The notes below the pieces were generated by a model. That model saw only the letters and a list, made by a program, of their open reading frames with translations. It was not told where the DNA came from and ran no database searches. Source: Suillus spraguei (Eukaryota; Basidiomycota; Agaricomycetes; Boletales; Suillaceae). From it: a DNA stretch of 64,000 nucleotides. The translations under genes and the position numbers were made by a program. The DNA is taken from contig JABCPU010000131.1 in NCBI GenBank assembly GCA_016800925.1, forward strand, positions 62,001 through 126,000. Direction: 5' to 3'. Below, piece by piece: positions 45,541 through 58,193 of this stretch (its first letter is position 1; each line of letters begins with the position of its first letter).

Positions 45541-46500
45541 TAGAACTGTACTAAGAGTGAACATCACGTTGTAACACGAGGCTCCGGCGAGATCTGAGAT
45601 TAAACAGACCGTGCCACTCAAAGCAGTGAAATGCATGCTCAATCTTGCGTTTCATCACAGCCTGTGCATGCATCTCTCGCATGGTATTGGACTGCAAGAA
45701 AAACGACTAGCAAAAGCGGTCAGAAGACAGCTAAAATCCATCGCTTGACATTTATATTTCATTTATGCACGCGACAACTCACAATATTTGCCAGAAGCTT
45801 CTCTCGTATCATGTTGGAACAGCTAGAGCCGGTTGGAAGCGACAATTAACGAGGTAGTGACACAACCAGCGGCGGTAGTGCATTGTGCGTGCTGGTGCCC
45901 CTCCCCAACGAATCGATTTGACGAAGACAGCGGTGCAGGACAGCCATATTCAGAGCCTTCTGTACACTAAGGCTCGGATGGAAAAAACGCATGCTGCCCA
46001 GCATGCGAACAAGTGTGGGCACTTACCCGGACTCCCGGAGAGCCTGAGGACCAAACCTAGTACGCAAGTTCCGTGAATTTGCAACTTCATCACTAAAATT
46101 ACTGAATCCATACCACAATGATCTCGTACCAAATAGGGGCTAACATATTGCCGACTTCTACACTAGATGAAACATTAGAACAAGTTTATGTTTATGGCTA
46201 GTGATGACTGCAGAGAGAATTTAAAAGTGATCACGTGCGCACCAAGTTTGACTCCCCGACCATGACTGTGTTTCCAGAGTCACATCATGGCAGTCCCGAC
46301 TCCCAACTTCGTTTGGCTATGGAAGAAAATTGTCACACTCGAAGATAAAATAAAAGACTCCTGTATTCTCGTCTTTTTGGATACCACGCGAGCAAGGGGC
46401 TGTGGTCAATGGCAGACCCTGCCTTCAAAACCACGAGTCGATCAGCTTCTCGAATGCGATATAAAATGGAATAGAGTTGCTCACTATTTGCTCTGTGTGC
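45541..46500. other. intergenic, nothing recognised
   Basis: No splice-linked coding blocks. Short chance frames on both strands. Confidence 0.5.
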
Positions 46501-46509
46501 CAGTGTGCC

Positions 46510-47785
46510 TTAAATGAAACCTCCTACTCAAAGACAGCCTGAAAGCTCCCGCAGTTTCCTGGCTCTATTGCAGGCGAACGACATGCTCGAGCGACTCAAC
46601 GTCAGTCACTGTCCGGCAGTCGATGGTGGTAGGCTTCTGACACTCGAAGAAAACGTGGTTCTAACATATCTGGATGAACTAGATGTCAAGCATCTTGCGA
46701 TCTTGTGGGAGACGTTTTCATTGGTAGGGCGTTTTGGATGTATGTACAGTTGAAATGGTCATAATGCATAAATAAATAAAATACAAACAAATCACTAGAA
46801 AATCATTCTCGGGCGCAAAAAATTGTGCATTAGCAGCAATATATGGACCAGGTTCATTTCTACAAATGGGTGACTGAGTGCGTCTCGAAAAGATTGGATC
46901 TTGATTTGTTATAATTTTTTATGCATTATGCATTATGAGCATTTGAACTGTATTTGTTTTGATGTTTTATGGTACTCACAATCGACGATTAATAAACATT
47001 CATTAACCCATTCTCTCTTCAGAGAAGGACTTTCGGTTGTTCTCACCATCGCTGCATTGATTCGAGGGCGAAAGAAACGCTCAACGTTGGCACACCCTAA
47101 AGATTGCGGTTACCACCTCTTGCGCGAGGTATGTGAATCTGGTTACTGGAGTGATAGTAACTGAGGTGTAACACAATGTGTATTGTAGGTTTCTTGTCGT
47201 CTTTGGCACCTACAAACAGATTCTCAATCAAGCTATGTCGGTGATGAGTGATGTGGATGAGGTCAATTTTGACAAATCCTTTGATCTCATCGGACCGGGG
47301 GAGAATCGATATTTTTCTATCACTGCAAATTCTGATACTCGAGTGTAGTGATGCAAAGGACAGCAGATGTTGGTAAGGCCTCAACAGAAGACGAACTCCA
47401 GGCTGGCAGGTACACATGTTCTGCGTTTATCTTTCACGACATCCTCAATCTGATTAACAGAAAAATATGAACTTTATCGTCAGGTATTCGTACCAACCTA
47501 TCCCAACATATATTCTACAATCTAAGCCAGCTAAAAGTCTCTCGTCTACTCAACTAAATTATCTCGTACTAAAATCTGATTAGATTGGATTCTTTTCCAA
47601 CATCTCTGGACGCATTTGTCATGACAGAGAGCAATATTGATCGCATGCTCGGAGATGCTGACGAGGAAGCTAAAATTATTTTGAACGAGATCAACGCGCG
47701 AAAGCCCAACCATACGATGTATGTATTGAAGGAACAACTGATTCAGAAGAAACCTGCTGAACTTAAATCAAGCCATTACTGCTAA
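46510..47785 (+). pseudogene. possible decayed gene, unknown family
   Basis: Four coherent + strand blocks follow one another. They are RLNVSHCPAVDGGRLLTLEE and VVLTYLDELDVKHLAILWET (46580-46720), FREGLSVVLTIAALIRGRKK and DCGYHLLREV (47020-47130), FGTYKQILNQAMSVMSDVDE and SFDLIGPGENRYFSITANSD (47195-47340), and IDRMLGDADEEAKIILNEIN and KPNHTMYVLKEQLIQKK (47630-47760). They read like exons of one protein, but I cannot link them with consistent splice sites and no start is clear. Function not recognised. Confidence 0.3.
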
Positions 47786-48189
47786 CATCGAGCTGAGTTC
47801 AAGATGTGACTCGGGTGTACTAAGTAGGTTACTTGGTTTAAGCTTGCTTAACGCAGACAGTATTACATAGGATATTTTTTGCATGTACGCGAAAGCCCAG
47901 AAAATTTCAATGACGTCCGCTGCAAAACACAAATTAAATTAAGAACCAGCTCATGATAGGATCCATCTTAAGTGTCTGTCAGAGACAAGAGCATCACCGT
48001 GACCGACTTGACACGAGTGAAATTCGTGGCGGCCACAGGTTGGCAAGCACACGTACTGCAATGTTGCAGCACTATGCATCATGACAGTATCATTATATAT
48101 TGTGCGTCGTGTGACGCTATCATGTAGTACATGCTTTCTACTATGTATTAAGAATGTATACATAACGACCCGCTATTAAAGCCGAAGCC

Positions 48190-49229
48190 TCAAGCCGACA
48201 CGGTCGGTTTCTGGGCTGTAAAGGCGTAGAAAATAGCCTTTGACCGAGTGTTGCTCTCCCACTCCCTTTCTAGATCTTCAACCAACTTCTTAAACTCTCC
48301 CTCTGTTCTAATCCCCATATTCACCACTGGTGTTTGCATTCCCTTGTAGGCACCAATAAAACTCTCCCGAGCCTTAGCTTTCATCCCGTCATCGTCATCC
48401 CCACCCCCAAGGCTAATTTCAAGACGCTGTGTTGTGATTTTGTAAAACCCAGTGCACTCGAGGACATTTGGAATATGCTCGATGCAGTCGAATAATAGGC
48501 CTTTTTTAACAAAGAGATCCTGAAGCATCGAGAAGTGTCTCTGCGTTGCCTCTCCAGCCACGCAATGACTAGCTTCAACGAGCTGTACCCAGCCTCCTGG
48601 AACAAGGACGCGGAAAATCTCCTCGACAGCCGTGTTCCAATTCTCTTTTGATAACGCTGCGACGAGGAGTCGCTGGTTCACTAGCTGAAAATTGCTGGTC
48701 CAATTGTTCGGTAGCCGTAAAACGTTCCCCGCCCCCAAACGTATACGCCGCTTTTGTACATCATCAAGCTCTGGAAAAATGTTCGTCTTCAAATCGATTC
48801 CGCGGAAGATGGCATCCTTATTGGCATTATAGCAGTCAAGGAGCCAGGTTGCTGATGCATGAGCGATTCAATATTCAGGTCAAGGAACGTAATTTCTGGT
48901 GATCACAAACCTGAGCCAGTTCCGTTGTCAAGTACTTTGTCTCCTGCGCGCAGTTCAATTGGAGCAAACACAATACGCCCCCCGAATGCGTTTCGGAGGA
49001 CTTCGTATTGAACTCCCAGTCTATTGTGTTCAGATTTGTCGATCTTCATTCAAGTCAAGCTAGAATCTAACCTTTTACGCTCCTGTTCGTCGGTCGGGAG
49101 TATATAGAGAGATTTTGCAACTGCATAGTCACCATCGTGTGGTTTAGACTGAAAAGTTTTTTCCGAACGCTAGTGAATGTAATCGTAAGTTCAAAGCTTG
49201 GAGTTGGAAAAGGAACTTACACAGGTCAT
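48190..49229 (-). CDS. SAM-dependent methyltransferase (LaeA/TAM-like, class I fold)
   Basis: Four exons, 49229-49221, 49148-49072, 49020-48911 and 48851-48190, give 285 aa. The first coding exon is only 9 nt (MTC). Motif I is VLDNGTGSATWLLD (about residues 58-71), followed by an acidic motif region (IFRGIDLKTNIFPE) and post-motif block EEIFRVLVPGGWVQLVEAS, the hydrophobic strand typical of class I methyltransferases. The family resembles fungal LaeA/UMTA-type and secondary-metabolite methyltransferases; the substrate is unknown. The glycine-rich motif I reads DNGTGS rather than the more usual D-GCG-G. No biosynthetic core enzyme is seen next to it. Confidence 0.82.
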
Positions 49230-52200
49230 AATGCTGGAGTGAACTTGGGTCAGAGCAATTGCACGAGAAGCTTTTTAGCACTGGAATGTACTATACTTGC
49301 CCGTACAAAATTTGTTCCTTCTATACTGGCAGCGGCGTTACCAGTTTGTCGGTTGCACCACCTTTCCTGTATGACTTAATAGTGAATCACCGTACAATTG
49401 TATCGGATCGGCAGATCAGATGTTCAGAACTTCTCGTCTGGGACATGCGTGATGGACCCTAGCCACTGACAGTAATTCCTTTGTATGCTAGGGTCCAGCA
49501 TTACATATATGACGCGGATCTTGTATCAACGGTGAGTGCTGCCTCCACACCTGATAACAGCGCACTGCACCTATTTCTTTTAATTTTGAGTTGCTGCAAA
49601 TACTTGACTGTTGAGTTCTTCCTCAAACTGAAAGGGCTATGTGCTAGCGCTTGAGTGTTTGAACTTCAAATTTAGATCTGTGACATAGGTCCTATTATTA
49701 CGGAGAGAGCGGATCAATTGCAATTATTCCCACCTACAAAATTCAAATGGACTTGAGGGATCGAGCATGCGCCTAATTAAGATTAGTATGATACTGACAT
49801 CGTTCGCCGGTCGCGCCACATATCAATTCCAACCTGAACCTGAATCTTGGATCACTTAATATCATCCGCCCTAGGGCTGACTCCGCTGAGATCGGTTACA
49901 TAACCGAGCCCCCGCTAGTACGAGTGTGGTAACCCAAACGGCGATATGCAAAAGCGACACTAGCAAGAATTATGGGCGCTCAAAGGCTGAGCGCTGAGCC
50001 TTGGGCACAGCGTGACATATCAACATTGCTACATATTAGCGCTCGTAGTGCTCTTTGCACACACCATTAACAGCATTCATGTGGCAGTTGTTGGTGATCA
50101 GAACTGGCGTATGTAGAAGATCTGTAAACAATGCCGCCACATTCAGGAACTGTGCCAGCGGTATGAGAACGGAACGCACTTCGCATGACATTTCCAATTT
50201 GCGGGGATACACCATCCCTGACTTGAGTATCACAGTAAACTCAGACGCGATATCAAGGGTTCCCCACGTCTAATCAGCACTATGGTAGCCAGCAAGGTCT
50301 GTCCACATATCTGGAGTTTGTGGCCGTCCAGGGGATATGCTCACGAGTCCTCATTGGGCCACATCAAGTCGGTTTGGCCTAGCGAGTAGCTCTATGGATC
50401 GCTGTGTCAGCTCAAAAAGAAGTAGAGGGGAGCAAATAGGTTTGAACAATCGGTTTTTTTAACCAGGCTCTTTTGGGTAGGTCTACGCCTCTGTTGCGGG
50501 GGACGTTCCCCGAACGACTATCTTCATTTGGCCATAGTCCTAAAGTAGGCTCCGACACCCAAGCGATGGAAAAAAGTCTGTTAATATTGTAGGTTACCAT
50601 CAAGCAACCTCAGCGGGCATCCAACACCTTTACGTTCAATCGTTAATTAACCAACGTCCTTGCAGCAAAACTAGTTCTGAATGTAATGTACCCTGAAACG
50701 GGTTTTATGCAGGAGTGAATGTGCCATCGCCACCCAGCTAGTGAGTTGACGAACTCCGCTTTGTTCAGGGTATCTATAAACAATATGCAGGGATTTAGGG
50801 GCAAGTCAGTCTTGCAGAACAATATTCCCACTCTCAAGTACTCACATAGGAACTATTATGAGAGAGGTCTGTCCGCACCGTCCTGTGGGTTATTTATTAG
50901 GCATCATCTATGTTTCCGTTATCCCTTGCGTAGTAATCAGGATGGACTTGGCAAAAGAATGCATTATGAACCTCCGAGACTCGTTGCTGGACGTCAAGAT
51001 ATATTGAATGCGATGATTGACTTTCCATGATCAATGAGATACTAATCAGCAGCTCGAAAACATGGCCACCGAGACACAAGCGAGCCAAGATTTTACCAAG
51101 AAAGTTGTTGTCATCTTGTTAAGGGTTAAATCCATGCAGTAGTTTACGACTCCAAAGTCAGATCATGAAAGAATTACAACATTTGGTACCAAATATGGTT
51201 CGCACCACCGCCGTCACTTTTAGAAAGTCGGACCCTTGTGGCTGCAAAACAATTGTAATTGTTGTTTTTATATACGCATTGATTATGACTCACAACTTAG
51301 CATCATATGATGCTACAGAAAGTTGGTTAAGAAGGCTTCATTATTAAAATCTTCAAACAGCATCCGTGCACCAGCATGAACGAAGGTAAACTATGTTATA
51401 GCGGGGCGTATTTAGCGAAAAAAACAATGACAGGCGAAAGCCGTGCGCAGAAAGAAGATCTAAGACTGCAACCACTACCACCACGTCCAGCAGTTAATTG
51501 TCAGTAAACATAGAAACAGGTTAAACAGAACGCACCTTGTAGTACTGCACGGCCTTACTAACCTCGGGCTACGGACTGATGACTTTCTTCATCTCCCACT
51601 AATTGATGAAAGAGCCGGCCCCGTCCATCATGTACGTGTGGTCGTACTATCAGGCTCTAGATCCAGAAAAATAGAGTATCTGGTGGTTATCATGATACCG
51701 TATCGGACGCACAAGTTTCAAGGCGTAGCCTGAGGCACGTTGGAGGCTTCGGTCCGGTTCAACAACATCGTGATTGGGAAGCCGACCTTGTTGAAATGAA
51801 GTCCGGGGATATATATTGCGAGTGGCTCGCGCCAAACACTCAATGTGACCGTAACTAGTTGCCGGTGCAGCTGTGCCTGCGAGTGCCTGCTCAACGTTCA
51901 GTCGCCTTGCCGAACGGTTGCTTCAGTCAGCAGAGGTGTTATAGTTTATGAAGGACAGGACAGCCCCGCTCTCTTACTAATCATGTCACAAATATGTACA
52001 TCCAAGGACACCGTGCACTTCCAACTCAACAAGTTATGTACATAATGGTCACGTAACCTTTTTTCGAGTTGTTTGGCTCGGTCTCACACTTCAAGATGCT
52101 AGAGCTGGGCAACGTGATAATTGACAGTCTTTGTCCATAAACATTTCGATGTCAACTCTCGAGACTCGTATCTTCCCTTTGTTCAGTGCTGCTGCCTCCA

Positions 52201-52300
52201 GCACCAAACACACTCCACTCTCAGTCTGGCATTCTAAATGTATGGACAGCTCCTCTCCGCCTGTGTTTCCTCCCCCTCTCTTCTTTCGTAAGGTGTGCTT
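49230..52300. other. 3-kb stretch without recognised gene
   Basis: AT-rich, with only short frames. I found no splice-linked coding blocks, tRNA or transposon core. It may hold decayed DNA too old to read. Confidence 0.5.
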
Positions 52301-52318
52301 ATTCGATGTACTGCATGT

Positions 52319-53270
52319 CTTATGTTAGTTTTCTCAGAATGGTTGATTTTAGCGCACCGTATGTGGAAGATCGGTTCAGCTCTAGCAGCGGGAAATGCTG
52401 TTATCCTGAAACCCTCTGAGCTGATAACATTATTGATTGTGCTTTGTCTCTGGCCTTTGTTTATTGAAGCGGGCTTCCCTGATAGTGTAACCAATATTGT
52501 CAACGGATCTGGTAGTACCGTGAGCCAAGCTCTCAATGAACACATCAGTCGAAACATAACCTTCGCAGGGTCTGCTCCAGGTCTACAACGTCACATATGA
52601 CACTAGGGCTCTTACTGTTGAGTTGCACGCAAGTCTCGGACACGTTCTGCAAAGTAATACCAACTCAGGTTTTACAGTGAACCCGCTGACAAACGCATAG
52701 CGTACTCCTACAGAAAAATTCCTACTTATATATGCCTGCCGACGCTAAAACCATGCTGCCGACGCCTGGTAATATTGCGCCATCGATGCGCCATTGATCC
52801 CGAAGATTCCCGATAAGTGTCGAGCTCGTACCTCGACCCAACACTTACTGCCAAGCTCGAGAGTGCTTTTTTTAATTGGTCTTGGAAGCAGCTTCCATGA
52901 TCCCCAGTCTGTGCTCCGTGAAGTGAGTTTCTCACGGAACATGCTTTGTCTTTGAAAGTCAACGTCAACGATCCATTTGTATGAGACACTTGCCAAGGTC
53001 CGCAAGTTTGCAGACGCAATTTGAAGGAATGACGACGTGATGTACCAGTGGGCGGTTTTGCTTACTTTCCATCAGTGGATCATGGGATACATCAAGACTA
53101 GTAAAGAAGACAGTGCAGCTGTTCATATCGGTGGAAGAGGTCATGGGAATGAGGGCTACATTTTTCAATCACCATTTTCACGGAATGCAAGCCATGGGGG
53201 ACTGGGTCTTGGTTCGTTTTTGCTCAGCTTCAATAAAGTTTGTTCTAAATCACTGCACAATAGATACATC
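52319..53270 (+). pseudogene. rearranged aldehyde dehydrogenase relic
   Basis: The + strand block at about 52340-52590 reads WKIGSALAAGNAVILKPSEL, then EAGFPDSVTNIVNGSGSTVS and HISRNITFAGSAPG, the middle of the ALDH NAD-binding domain. The + strand resumes at about 52955-53165 with VNVNDPFV, DTCQGPQV, then IMGYIKTSKEDSAAVHIGGR and GNEGYIF, as in downstream ALDH. The piece that should lie between (MEAASKTN and LKKSTLELGSK) is on the minus strand at about 52849-52910, next to a solo LTR that is also inverted. No catalytic Cys/Glu segments are visible, so the gene is dead. Confidence 0.55.
52616..52843 (-). mobile_element. solo LTR, copy 3 (TSD CTTAC), shortened 5' end
   Basis: On the minus strand the 228-bp element begins TGTTGGGTCGAGGTACGAGC, lacking about 10 bases (near GATTATCAGG) found in the other copies. 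It ends GCAACTCAACA at 52616. The perfect duplication CTTAC flanks it (52611-52615 and 52844-52848). TATA-like sequence at 52725-52734. It sits inside the aldehyde dehydrogenase relic. Confidence 0.93.
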
Positions 53271-53925
53271 TGATCATCGCAGGCCAGATGAACCAGATGC
53301 ACACTTATTACCTGTATTTCGTATCATGGAGGAGGAAGTTTCAACTAGTTATTATGGAATGCTCTGATCATGAGGATAATGATGGAACATACCAGTGGTA
53401 ACTTATTATAGAATTCATTGTAATGGTGCTTGGTCGTGCCATAAATAACGGAGTTCGTAGAGGTGTACGGAGTCCCTACAACACACCTGCCTAGTATGGT
53501 GTGGTCACACTATTATATAACAGAGCGCGGCCGGCAACTAATTGAGCCCATGAACCGGAAATTCCCCCGAATAACCAGACATTCTGCTGTTCACTTCCGA
53601 GTCCATCGATGTAAGGTAACTTCTGGTATGTTATGGAAGAACTCGAAGAATTAATTAACCTATAGTTCATTTCACGGTTGGATCATGTCGACATGCTTAT
53701 GTGCTTGACAAATACAACCTCCAACACTTGCACAGACACACAAGGTGGCACTACTACTAGGCGGTACAAGCAAGCTTAGCCTCCGAAGGTCCGTCACCAA
53801 TGTTAAGCGGAACCGGACACTTCATCATGCGAGAATGACGTCTTCGTCGACACGTATTTAACTATGGTAGGAGGTGCGCCCCCAATGGATCCTCGACATC
53901 ACAAGGACTTTCCCGGTTCTGTGCA
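53271..53925. other. intergenic, nothing recognised
   Basis: 650 bases upstream of the transcription factor gene. Presumed promoter; no motif singled out. Confidence 0.45.
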
Positions 53926-56082
53926 ATGACTACATCTGGTTCAAGCAGTAGTCTAAGCCACCCACTCGGAGGCCTTCAACGCGGTAAAGCGTGCATTGCA
54001 TGCAGACGTCGAAAAGTCGTTCGTAGATGCAATCCGTGTTATCTGAGACTTGCTCACTTGTCCCCTTAGAGGTGTGATGGTACTCGACCAACGTGTGGTC
54101 AATGCATTCGTGGTAACAGGCTCGACGACTGTGAATACACAGATGGCCATGGTCGGTCTCGGACACACATGCTGGAACAAGACATTGCACGTCTTCGAGC
54201 TCGAGTGCATGAGCTCGAGCATCCCGACCACATTTCGCCCGCGGTTGCGCTACATCATCCTTACTCATCGGCCGACGTCCCGCAAGACTCTTCTGTCCAA
54301 TTTGGCTTCCAGCCTTCCTATATGTTTGCGTCAACTTCATCTGCATCAAGTCCTGAAGCGTGTAAGTACTCACAAGGCGATGATCACCCTGTCTCATCAT
54401 TATTTAGCGTCAAGTTCTAGTGCCCAAACTACATGGGGTGATTTCAGCCCGAGCAGCTGGTGGACTCGAGAAGATCCTTCAAATCAAATTGTACTAGAAT
54501 CGTAAGTTAGTAATCCAGTATGTTCGTCCATAGTTTGTTGATTGTGATTTTACGAGCAGTTTGAACAAAATATTACCTTACGCGGACGACCTTGGCTTTT
54601 TCCTGCATATCCCGCGCCTACGCAACACACTTATGACCGCTTCTTCTGGTCGTATTCCTAATGCATTGCAAAACGCCATTATTCTCTTATGTCTCCACAT
54701 CACGGAAACGAAGCAGACCGCCTTCGAGCCGACATTGTTATCGAGATGTTTGGTTCAACTAGCTGATATCTTACCTTCCTGCAGCACAAGTACTCGAGAT
54801 CTGCTGAATGTCCTACAAACAGAAGTCCTGATTACATATTACTTATTCCGGGTTGGACGGACAGTCGAGGCGAAGTACCATTCAGGCGCGGCGGCCAGCC
54901 TTGTTCTGGCATTTCGACTTCATTCTTCTTCCCTTCTTGAAGGAGAAACCAATACACCTACAGATATGCAGTCTGTTTCGTTCGACATGTTCAGGATAAC
55001 TCTTCCAAATCCAGTCGACGATATCGAGCAGACAGAAGCCATACATGCATTCTGGAGTGTTTTCACTCAAGACAAGAGTATATCCGCCGTTCTGGGGGTT
55101 CCACCCAGCATCGATAGATCCATTAGAGTATCCATCCCCTGGTCCGGACAAATGCAGGAGGTCAACTCATCCGATCAAGATATCCACCTTACGAGCGGCA
55201 GGCAGGGGATCGGATCTCAAGTAGACACCATACAACAGTTCCTTGTCAACGGACAGAGTGAGAGTGGAGATTCCGACTCATCGCTTGCCTTCCACGCAAA
55301 AGTAGCTGTGGTGCTTGATGAGGTGAACAATTTGGTGGAGCAATACACGTCAGGTAGGTGAAGTTGGCACACAATTTTGTTCTTCTAATATCCTTGCATT
55401 TCAGATTCACGGATTCAACAAACACAGTCATTCCAAGTACGATTTACGTCGCTCGAGACACTCATACAAGATCTCCAAGCATCTCTTCCGTTCAAACTGT
55501 CCTTGTCAGCAACTAAGGCGTCACCATCGTCTTCGCGATCAAGTCTTACTCCTCCGTTACCTCATTTTGTTTCTCGTCGTTCAATTTACATGCAATCCCT
55601 TCTATCTCTCGCTACCATCCGGTTGCATAGTCCCTTCCGTGACTCCCACCTCTTGTCGAATGTCGAAATCGTCACCGCGGCCTTGCTGATAGCCCATGCC
55701 TTGCAATGCGTAAACGTAAATACACTACAATATTTTGATCCTGACATCGTGAGTTATAATTATGGAGCTTTTGGTATTTAATTCTTTACAGTTTTTTCTC
55801 GCCAGATAATATGGATAAAAGCTTCCTTCGTGATTCATGCAGAAATCACGCGTCTGCACGCCTGGCCAACTCAGTTCCCCGTACGCGACGAAAGACTTGT
55901 CCGGGCCCTAAGGACCGTATTAGGTGTATTAAGAGACGTTGCAGACCATTGCCCTGTGCTCAGTACGTTTTAGTTTTCCCCTTGCAGACAAGACATGTCA
56001 TTAATATAGGCCACCCATAACAGGACTGCGGACAAAATTAGAAACTGTATTACCCCTTCTTGAACACCTCGGTACTCAGTAA
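53926..56082 (+). CDS. Zn2Cys6 (Gal4-type) transcription factor
   Basis: Seven exons, 53926-54018, 54070-54361, 54408-54501, 54560-55353, 55405-55748, 55806-55962 and 56024-56082, give 610 aa. The binuclear zinc cluster is at about residues 23-51, split by the first intron after CIACRRRKV. The six Cys are spaced CX2CX6CX6CX2CX8C (CIAC, RC, TC, QC, DDC). It is followed by a short leucine-rich coiled coil (MLEQDIARLRARVHELE) for dimer formation. The middle region (about 165-430) looks like a divergent fungal-specific transcription factor domain (LQNAIILLCLHITE, then YYLFRVGRTVEAKYHSGAAA). Targets are unknown. The last exon overlaps the first unit of a tandem repeat that continues past the stop. 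Confidence 0.88.
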
Positions 56083-56300
56083 TCCTTTTGCTGGGATGTA
56101 TCAACCTTTTCTTATAGACACTATACCTTTCGTTGAATTGTATTACCCCTTCTTGAATACCTTCGTACTTTTTTCATTAGCATGTACCAACCTTTTTTTT
56201 CATAAACATGACACCTCTGTATCACCCCTTAATGCTTCGGTACTTTTTGTCAGCATGTATCAACCTTTTGGCATAAATGTCACATCTCATATTGTTCTCC
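56046..56300. repeat. tandem repeat starting in the last exon of the transcription factor gene
   Basis: Three diverged units start TGTATTACCCC or TGTATCACCCC at about 56046, 56139 and 56218 (spacings 93 and 79). Each carries CTTCTTGAA or CTTAATG, then TCGGTACT or TCGTACT, then TGTATCAACCTTTT or TGTACCAACCTTTT. The first unit encodes the C-terminus ending LPLLEHLGTQ. Confidence 0.75.
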
Positions 56301-56432
56301 ATTTCATACACTACGATCATAACTAATCTGCGTTTTTCTGTCATGTACACACAATCTGATATTGTAGCATTACGTGTCTGCTAGACCCATCAACGGCGAT
56401 ACCGGTTGGATGGCTGTGGGCTGATATAAACT
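56301..56432. other. short gap between convergent genes
   Basis: Nothing recognised; presumed 3' ends. Confidence 0.4.
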
Positions 56433-57117
56433 TTATTGTCCGACCTCAGACAAAAAACACATACATGCAGGGGAGATTCTCCCCTTTCTGAGAGCTTGTA
56501 GGTTGACCTTTGTTCCATCCTGCGATTTCAACGTCACTGTGTTTTTGCTGGGGATGAAAGCGTTTGCGTTGCCATTCAGGCTCCGTGTTGGGGAAGTCAG
56601 CGCTGGACTTGGGGAGGGGGACGATCTTGCGCTCTGCGAAGTTGTTGATGACAAGGCTTGAGTGATAAATACCGAATGCGCTTGACGATCGTCCTCGATG
56701 TGCAATGTATGCACGTATGGTACAAGTTCTTTCCACGAATCCTCGTCGATGAGTACCTTTGTGGGATCAACTGTCCCATCTTCGCGATAGAATGCAGCAT
56801 GCATAACACGCGAGTCTTCAGGAAGCTCCATAGAGGCTTTGAGAAGCCCAGCTACAGTCTGCATGAGTCGATCAGCACTGGGAAACTAGGACTCGGGACA
56901 GGACGGGACTCACCCTGAACGGCACACGCGAGAGATGCTCCCTTCCGAATGCCTTGATTATGGATCCCTTTACACCCGAATACTCGACCATGATAGGCGA
57001 TGATCTTGGCAGGGAGGAAATGAGACGTAAGGCCTCCATGCATTGCGCAAGACCTGACGCCACATCATTAGGCGACGATGCCAATTGGGAGAGTATCTTA
57101 AGTTGAGAGCGGCTCAT
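56433..57117 (-). CDS. hypothetical protein, 209 aa
   Basis: Two exons, 57117-56914 and 56858-56433, join in phase 0 through a GTGAGT...GCAG intron. The N-terminal half is helical (SQLKILSQLASSPNDVASGL, CMEALRLISSLPRSSPIMVE). The middle has FYREDGTVDPTKVLIDEDSW, and the C-terminal half is Ser/Pro-rich, then TVTLKSQDGTKVNLQALRKG. No signal peptide or membrane helix. I do not recognise the family. The clean splice and biased composition support a real gene. Confidence 0.65.
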
Positions 57118-58193
57118 CGTCTGCACAGAGGTCGCATCTTATCGATTGCCTTGAGTGATGATCATCACGCACCTAGTATTGCAAAGGTTGGTTTGAAATT
57201 GCAATGATCTGAGAGGGAAGGGGGACAGATATCGGCGGGTAGAGAATCGTTTTAGTCATATATTATCGCCTTGTCGCAACACGTTGCAACAGGCCGCGAT
57301 GCAGGTGTTCGGTATTGGCTATTAGCTAACGTGCGCAGCTGACACGGATATCGATCTGGGATATCAATCAGAGAGCTCGAGGTCGATTCCAATTGATAGA
57401 AGCATAATTAACGTACCACAAAGGAGATAATTTGCAACGTGAGTGGACCTGCAGGCCCCTGCGTGGCTTGTGCGTAGCCTTGATACCTAAAACAGAACAA
57501 AGACCCATTCAATCCTGTGCAGCTGAATCATTCAACAACGTTGATCTTGGGCGAATCTGGAGTGTGCACAGTGGCAATGAACTTCATGGTGATGCATATG
57601 GGTAAGCACACAGGATCGAGGAAAATGTCTGACCCAAGGCTAGCACCAACTTTGTCCACGCCGATGATATTAAATGCTACCGAAGGGACTGGCGGTCTTT
57701 CGTCTCGGTAACTTCCACTTTGACAGAACTGCCAAAAGTCCAAGTTCTCACTGAAGTAACATCACGACATACAGTGCCAAAAACGTACACCCATCGGATC
57801 ACTTGATCGTTCGCTATTCGGAGAGCGGTTGGCGTCTCTTCCCGCCATCTTACGAACTGCCGCTGCCGAGTAGTACAACAGATATTACGGTAATGTACAG
57901 CCTGAGTGTCCTGCTGTCCCCAATCTCTGGGCTTCATGGGGTGTTGGGGCTCTTACTTCGGGTCCTTTCGATCTTCCTGGTACCTTCTATTGGTGAGCCT
58001 CTTTCCATTCGTTCACTTTCAGTTCGATATTCGTGGTTCATTTCGAGCGTCTCTCCAATTTTTGTTATGATGGATCGCTCTACAGAGGCCAAATTCATAG
58101 TCTGGTTCGCCAGCATTCCGTGCAATTTCACTTTCTCGTCTTGTTAGTGTGTTGGCAGAGACTGAAGTTTTGTCTTGGGAATACAAGGTCCCA
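57118..58193. other. region with weak minus-strand coding signal
   Basis: From 57118 to about 57520 I see nothing. Between about 58130 and 57528 the minus strand has blocks such as NLASVERSIITKIGETLEMN and VPSVAFNIIGVDKVGASLGS that could be exons of a small gene. I could not connect them with consistent splice sites, so no gene is called. Confidence 0.3.
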
